Under the pieces are notes generated by a model. It made no database searches. It saw only the letters and a list, made by a program, of their open reading frames with translations, and was not told the origin of the DNA. DNA of 64,000 nucleotides from Candidatus Kapaibacterium sp. (lineage in GTDB: Bacteria; Bacteroidota; Ignavibacteria; Kapaibacteriales; UBA2268), in assembly GCA_023957315.1 (NCBI GenBank), contig JAMLHE010000012.1:1-64000 (forward strand), read 5' to 3'. A program made the translations under genes and the position numbers. Shown in pieces: positions 62,071 to 64,000 of the stretch (the first letter of the stretch is position 1; each line of letters begins with the position of its first letter).

Positions 62071-63504
62071 ATGAAAAATATTGTGCTTTTGTTAATTTTT
62101 GTTTCGTATGCGGCTTATTCTAATCCGCTATTTGTTGCGATTGACCATACATCTTTTATGGATGAATCCGGAAATTATTCTTGGGAATTGACATATTCAT
62201 TTCAAAATAATATTTTAACTTATATTGACCAAGACAAGTTAGGATATTATTACGGAGAATTGTTTTTCGATATCGAAATCAGTAGCTCTACCCAATCTAT
62301 TTTGACAGAACAATGGGTTGTGGCTTCAAAAGTTGAATATGTCAATAAAGACAAAGTTATGAATTTATTAGGTAGGAAGTCATTTCAACTCCAACCCGGA
62401 CAGTACAAAGCTAAATTAAAAGTTCTCGATGTATATGATGATGAGAGGAATATCGAGACTGAAATTGTCTTTATAGTTGATAAAGTTGATGCTAATAATA
62501 TTAATTTAAGTATGCCTGTTTTTGCTTATGATATTGATAATGCCGTCAACCCGAAAACTAATTGGGATATGATGTTTTTACGCGGGAACTACTACATATT
62601 GCCAAATTCGGCGTTGGAATTCGTTGGAGAATCTCATAATATTAAAGGTTTTTTCGAAGTTTATAATGCTGATAAATTCGCCCAAAGTGGCTATAATATT
62701 AGCTATCGTATTTTTGATGGTGCCAAACGTGGTTTGAAAAGTTTTAATGCTGAAATCAAAGATAACAAAACAGTTCAAATGATTCCATTTGATTTAGCTT
62801 TGGATACTGTTGCATCAGGTGTTTATTATTTGCAAATTGTACTTTCATATCCAATAGATTCTCCGGTTGATTCGATTGAAGTTGAAAAGAAATTCTATAT
62901 TAATAATCCAACAAAACCACCTGTTCATAAGATTTACTTTACCGAAAATGAAATGTTCCAAAAAAGCGAATTTGCTACTTTAGATAAGTGGGCGGTAGAA
63001 GATGAATTCCGAAAAGCATCTGTTATTGCTGAACCGGCAGAAAAGGATCAATTTGAATCTCTTTCAACTTTACAAGCAAAGCAAAGATTTTTGTTTAGGT
63101 TTTGGTACATTCGGGATTCGGATACAACTACCAATATCAATGAAACGCTCATCGAGTTCAGAAGAAGAGAAGAATACGCCAACACTTACTTCAATACAGG
63201 CTATGTAAAAAATGGTTGGGGCTCTGACAGAGGTAAAGTATTATTAAAATATGGAATGCCTTCTCGTAGAGAACAATATGACGGGCATTTTGGTTATAAT
63301 TCTTACGAAGAATGGATGTTCGAAAATGTTCAAGGTGGCGCCAAATTCTATTTTGTTGACCGAGTCGGAAATGGGCATTTTAGATTGGTACATTCTACAG
63401 CAAGAGGTGAAATTTATAATGAGAATTGGTATAATGATTACGTACCATCAACTCGTGATATAAAGTTAGATGATGCGCATCCAACACCGAGCCCTGTCAG
63501 ATAA
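62071..63504 (+). CDS. Exported GWxTD-domain protein
   Basis: A 477-residue protein. The ATG at 62071 follows AGG and begins a signal peptide (MKNIVLLLIFVSYAAYSNPL); an in-frame ATG at 62029 falls in a terminator stem. The C-terminal domain (about 310-470) has the GWxTD-family features: RFLFRFWYIRD, EEYANTYFNTGYVKNGWGSDRGKVLLKYGMPSRRE, YEEWMF and GGAKFYFVDRVGNGHFRLVHST. The namesake motif is GWGSD here (serine replacing threonine). Such proteins are frequent near PorV/PorQ genes in this phylum and have no assigned function. Its TAA overlaps the following ATG by one base. Confidence 0.85.
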   Translation: MKNIVLLLIFVSYAAYSNPLFVAIDHTSFMDESGNYSWELTYSFQNNILTYIDQDKLGYYYGELFFDIEISSSTQSILTEQWVVASKVEYVNKDKVMNLLGRKSFQLQPGQYKAKLKVLDVYDDERNIETEIVFIVDKVDANNINLSMPVFAYDIDNAVNPKTNWDMMFLRGNYYILPNSALEFVGESHNIKGFFEVYNADKFAQSGYNISYRIFDGAKRGLKSFNAEIKDNKTVQMIPFDLALDTVASGVYYLQIVLSYPIDSPVDSIEVEKKFYINNPTKPPVHKIYFTENEMFQKSEFATLDKWAVEDEFRKASVIAEPAEKDQFESLSTLQAKQRFLFRFWYIRDSDTTTNINETLIEFRRREEYANTYFNTGYVKNGWGSDRGKVLLKYGMPSRREQYDGHFGYNSYEEWMFENVQGGAKFYFVDRVGNGHFRLVHSTARGEIYNENWYNDYVPSTRDIKLDDAHPTPSPVR

Positions 63505-64000
63505 TGAAGCGTTTAAATATCATAATTGATTACCTCATATTGTTAATTGTGATGTGCTTAGGCTTTATTTCAAGATTTTTGACTATTAAATCTCGGGGTA
63601 AATTCGGACAGTTCGTTGGTCGCTTTCTAATGATTTCGAGACGGCGAAAAAAAATCACTTTTGATAATATAAAGACTGCCTTTCCGGAATATACTGAAGA
63701 GCGGATTCAGGAAATTCTTGTCGGTTCATATCATAATCTCGGAATTACTATGATGGAATTATTGGCTTTTCCCTATCTCAAGATTGAAGGGTTGAGGCAA
63801 TATATGAAATATGAAAATGAAGATTTATTCAGGCAAATCCACTCTTGTGGAAAAGGGATGATATTATTATCCGGTCATTACGGAAATTGGGAAATGTTGG
63901 CTTGCACTGCCGGTGCTTTCTCAAAAATCCCTATCACCATTGTTGTCAAACCACAGCGTAACAAATTTATAGACCATTACCTGAATCAATATAGGACTAT
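63504..64000 (+). CDS. Lipid A acyltransferase, LpxL/HtrB family (truncated by window edge)
   Basis: The ATG at 63504 is coupled to the stop of the previous gene (TAATG), and the frame is open to the right edge, 165 codons. A membrane helix (about 7-27, IIIDYLILLIVMCLGFISRFL) is followed by the family pattern RRRKKITFDNIKTAFPEYTEERIQEI and SYHNLGITMMELL. The catalytic H-x4-E motif is HYGNWE near residue 116, followed by IVVKPQRNKFID. These enzymes add a secondary acyl chain to lipid A at the inner membrane. The C-terminal third is outside the window. Confidence 0.9.
   Translation, partial: MKRLNIIIDYLILLIVMCLGFISRFLTIKSRGKFGQFVGRFLMISRRRKKITFDNIKTAFPEYTEERIQEILVGSYHNLGITMMELLAFPYLKIEGLRQYMKYENEDLFRQIHSCGKGMILLSGHYGNWEMLACTAGAFSKIPITIVVKPQRNKFIDHYLNQYRT

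Overview
The window is AT-rich bacterial chromosome, mostly + strand, from a Gram-negative member of the Bacteroidota/Chlorobiota side of the FCB group. Ignavibacteria or Kapabacteria-like is my best guess. The evidence is several exported proteins with type IX secretion (T9SS) C-terminal sorting domains, a PorV/PorQ family outer-membrane protein, a GWxTD-domain protein, SBBP and BNR repeat proteins, a Bacteroidota-style short RNA polymerase omega subunit, and HPr kinase without visible PTS genes. The assignment is inferred from gene content only.

Layout. 1-6191: truncated TPR protein, DUF2141-type protein, type II NADH dehydrogenase, orphan antitoxin-like protein, three short palindromes and a large M16 peptidase. 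6459-11286: three exported proteins in a row (beta-helix, HExxH metalloprotease, BNR propeller), then a strong terminator. 11354-11817: a tandem array of ~121-bp units with internal hairpins. 11905-14379: an SBBP-repeat T9SS cargo protein. 14409-16459: hairpin clusters around a decayed IS1182-type element whose terminal repeats are intact. 16570-31755: housekeeping and envelope genes (rpoZ, MerR regulator, exported WD40 protein, OmpA-like protein, amino-acid ABC transporter, LRR protein, ppk1, LolC/E-type permease, second OmpA-like protein, CDF transporter, trmH, yqeY, mutS2). A tRNA-Ser(GGA) lies on the minus strand at 31822-31908. 31980-37799: LD-carboxypeptidase and a 1551-residue vWA/HYDIN-like T9SS cargo. 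37856-39164 (minus): AlbA_2-type protein and peptide deformylase. 39275-45198: murD, ftsW, two bacterial PH-domain proteins, an unknown protein and accD. 45281-50455: outer-membrane barrel, hpf, hprK, dsbD-like gene and an exported superoxide dismutase. 50706-63504: ECF sigma factor, an anti-sigma-like/beta-barrel fusion, TonB-dependent receptor, ~1590-residue exported protein, PorV/PorQ protein and GWxTD protein. The window ends inside an LpxL-type acyltransferase.

Functional themes. Cell-envelope biogenesis (murD, ftsW, LD-carboxypeptidase, LolC/E, LpxL, accD) is interleaved with surface proteins likely exported by T9SS. The most system-like block is 50706-63504, where a sigma/anti-sigma pair with an unusual trans-envelope architecture precedes a receptor, a giant exoprotein and a PorV/PorQ-type protein. 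The most striking sequence anomaly is accD, whose conserved C-terminal end is present but split over three reading frames within about 30 bases. This is either a real lesion or a sequencing error in an expectedly essential gene.
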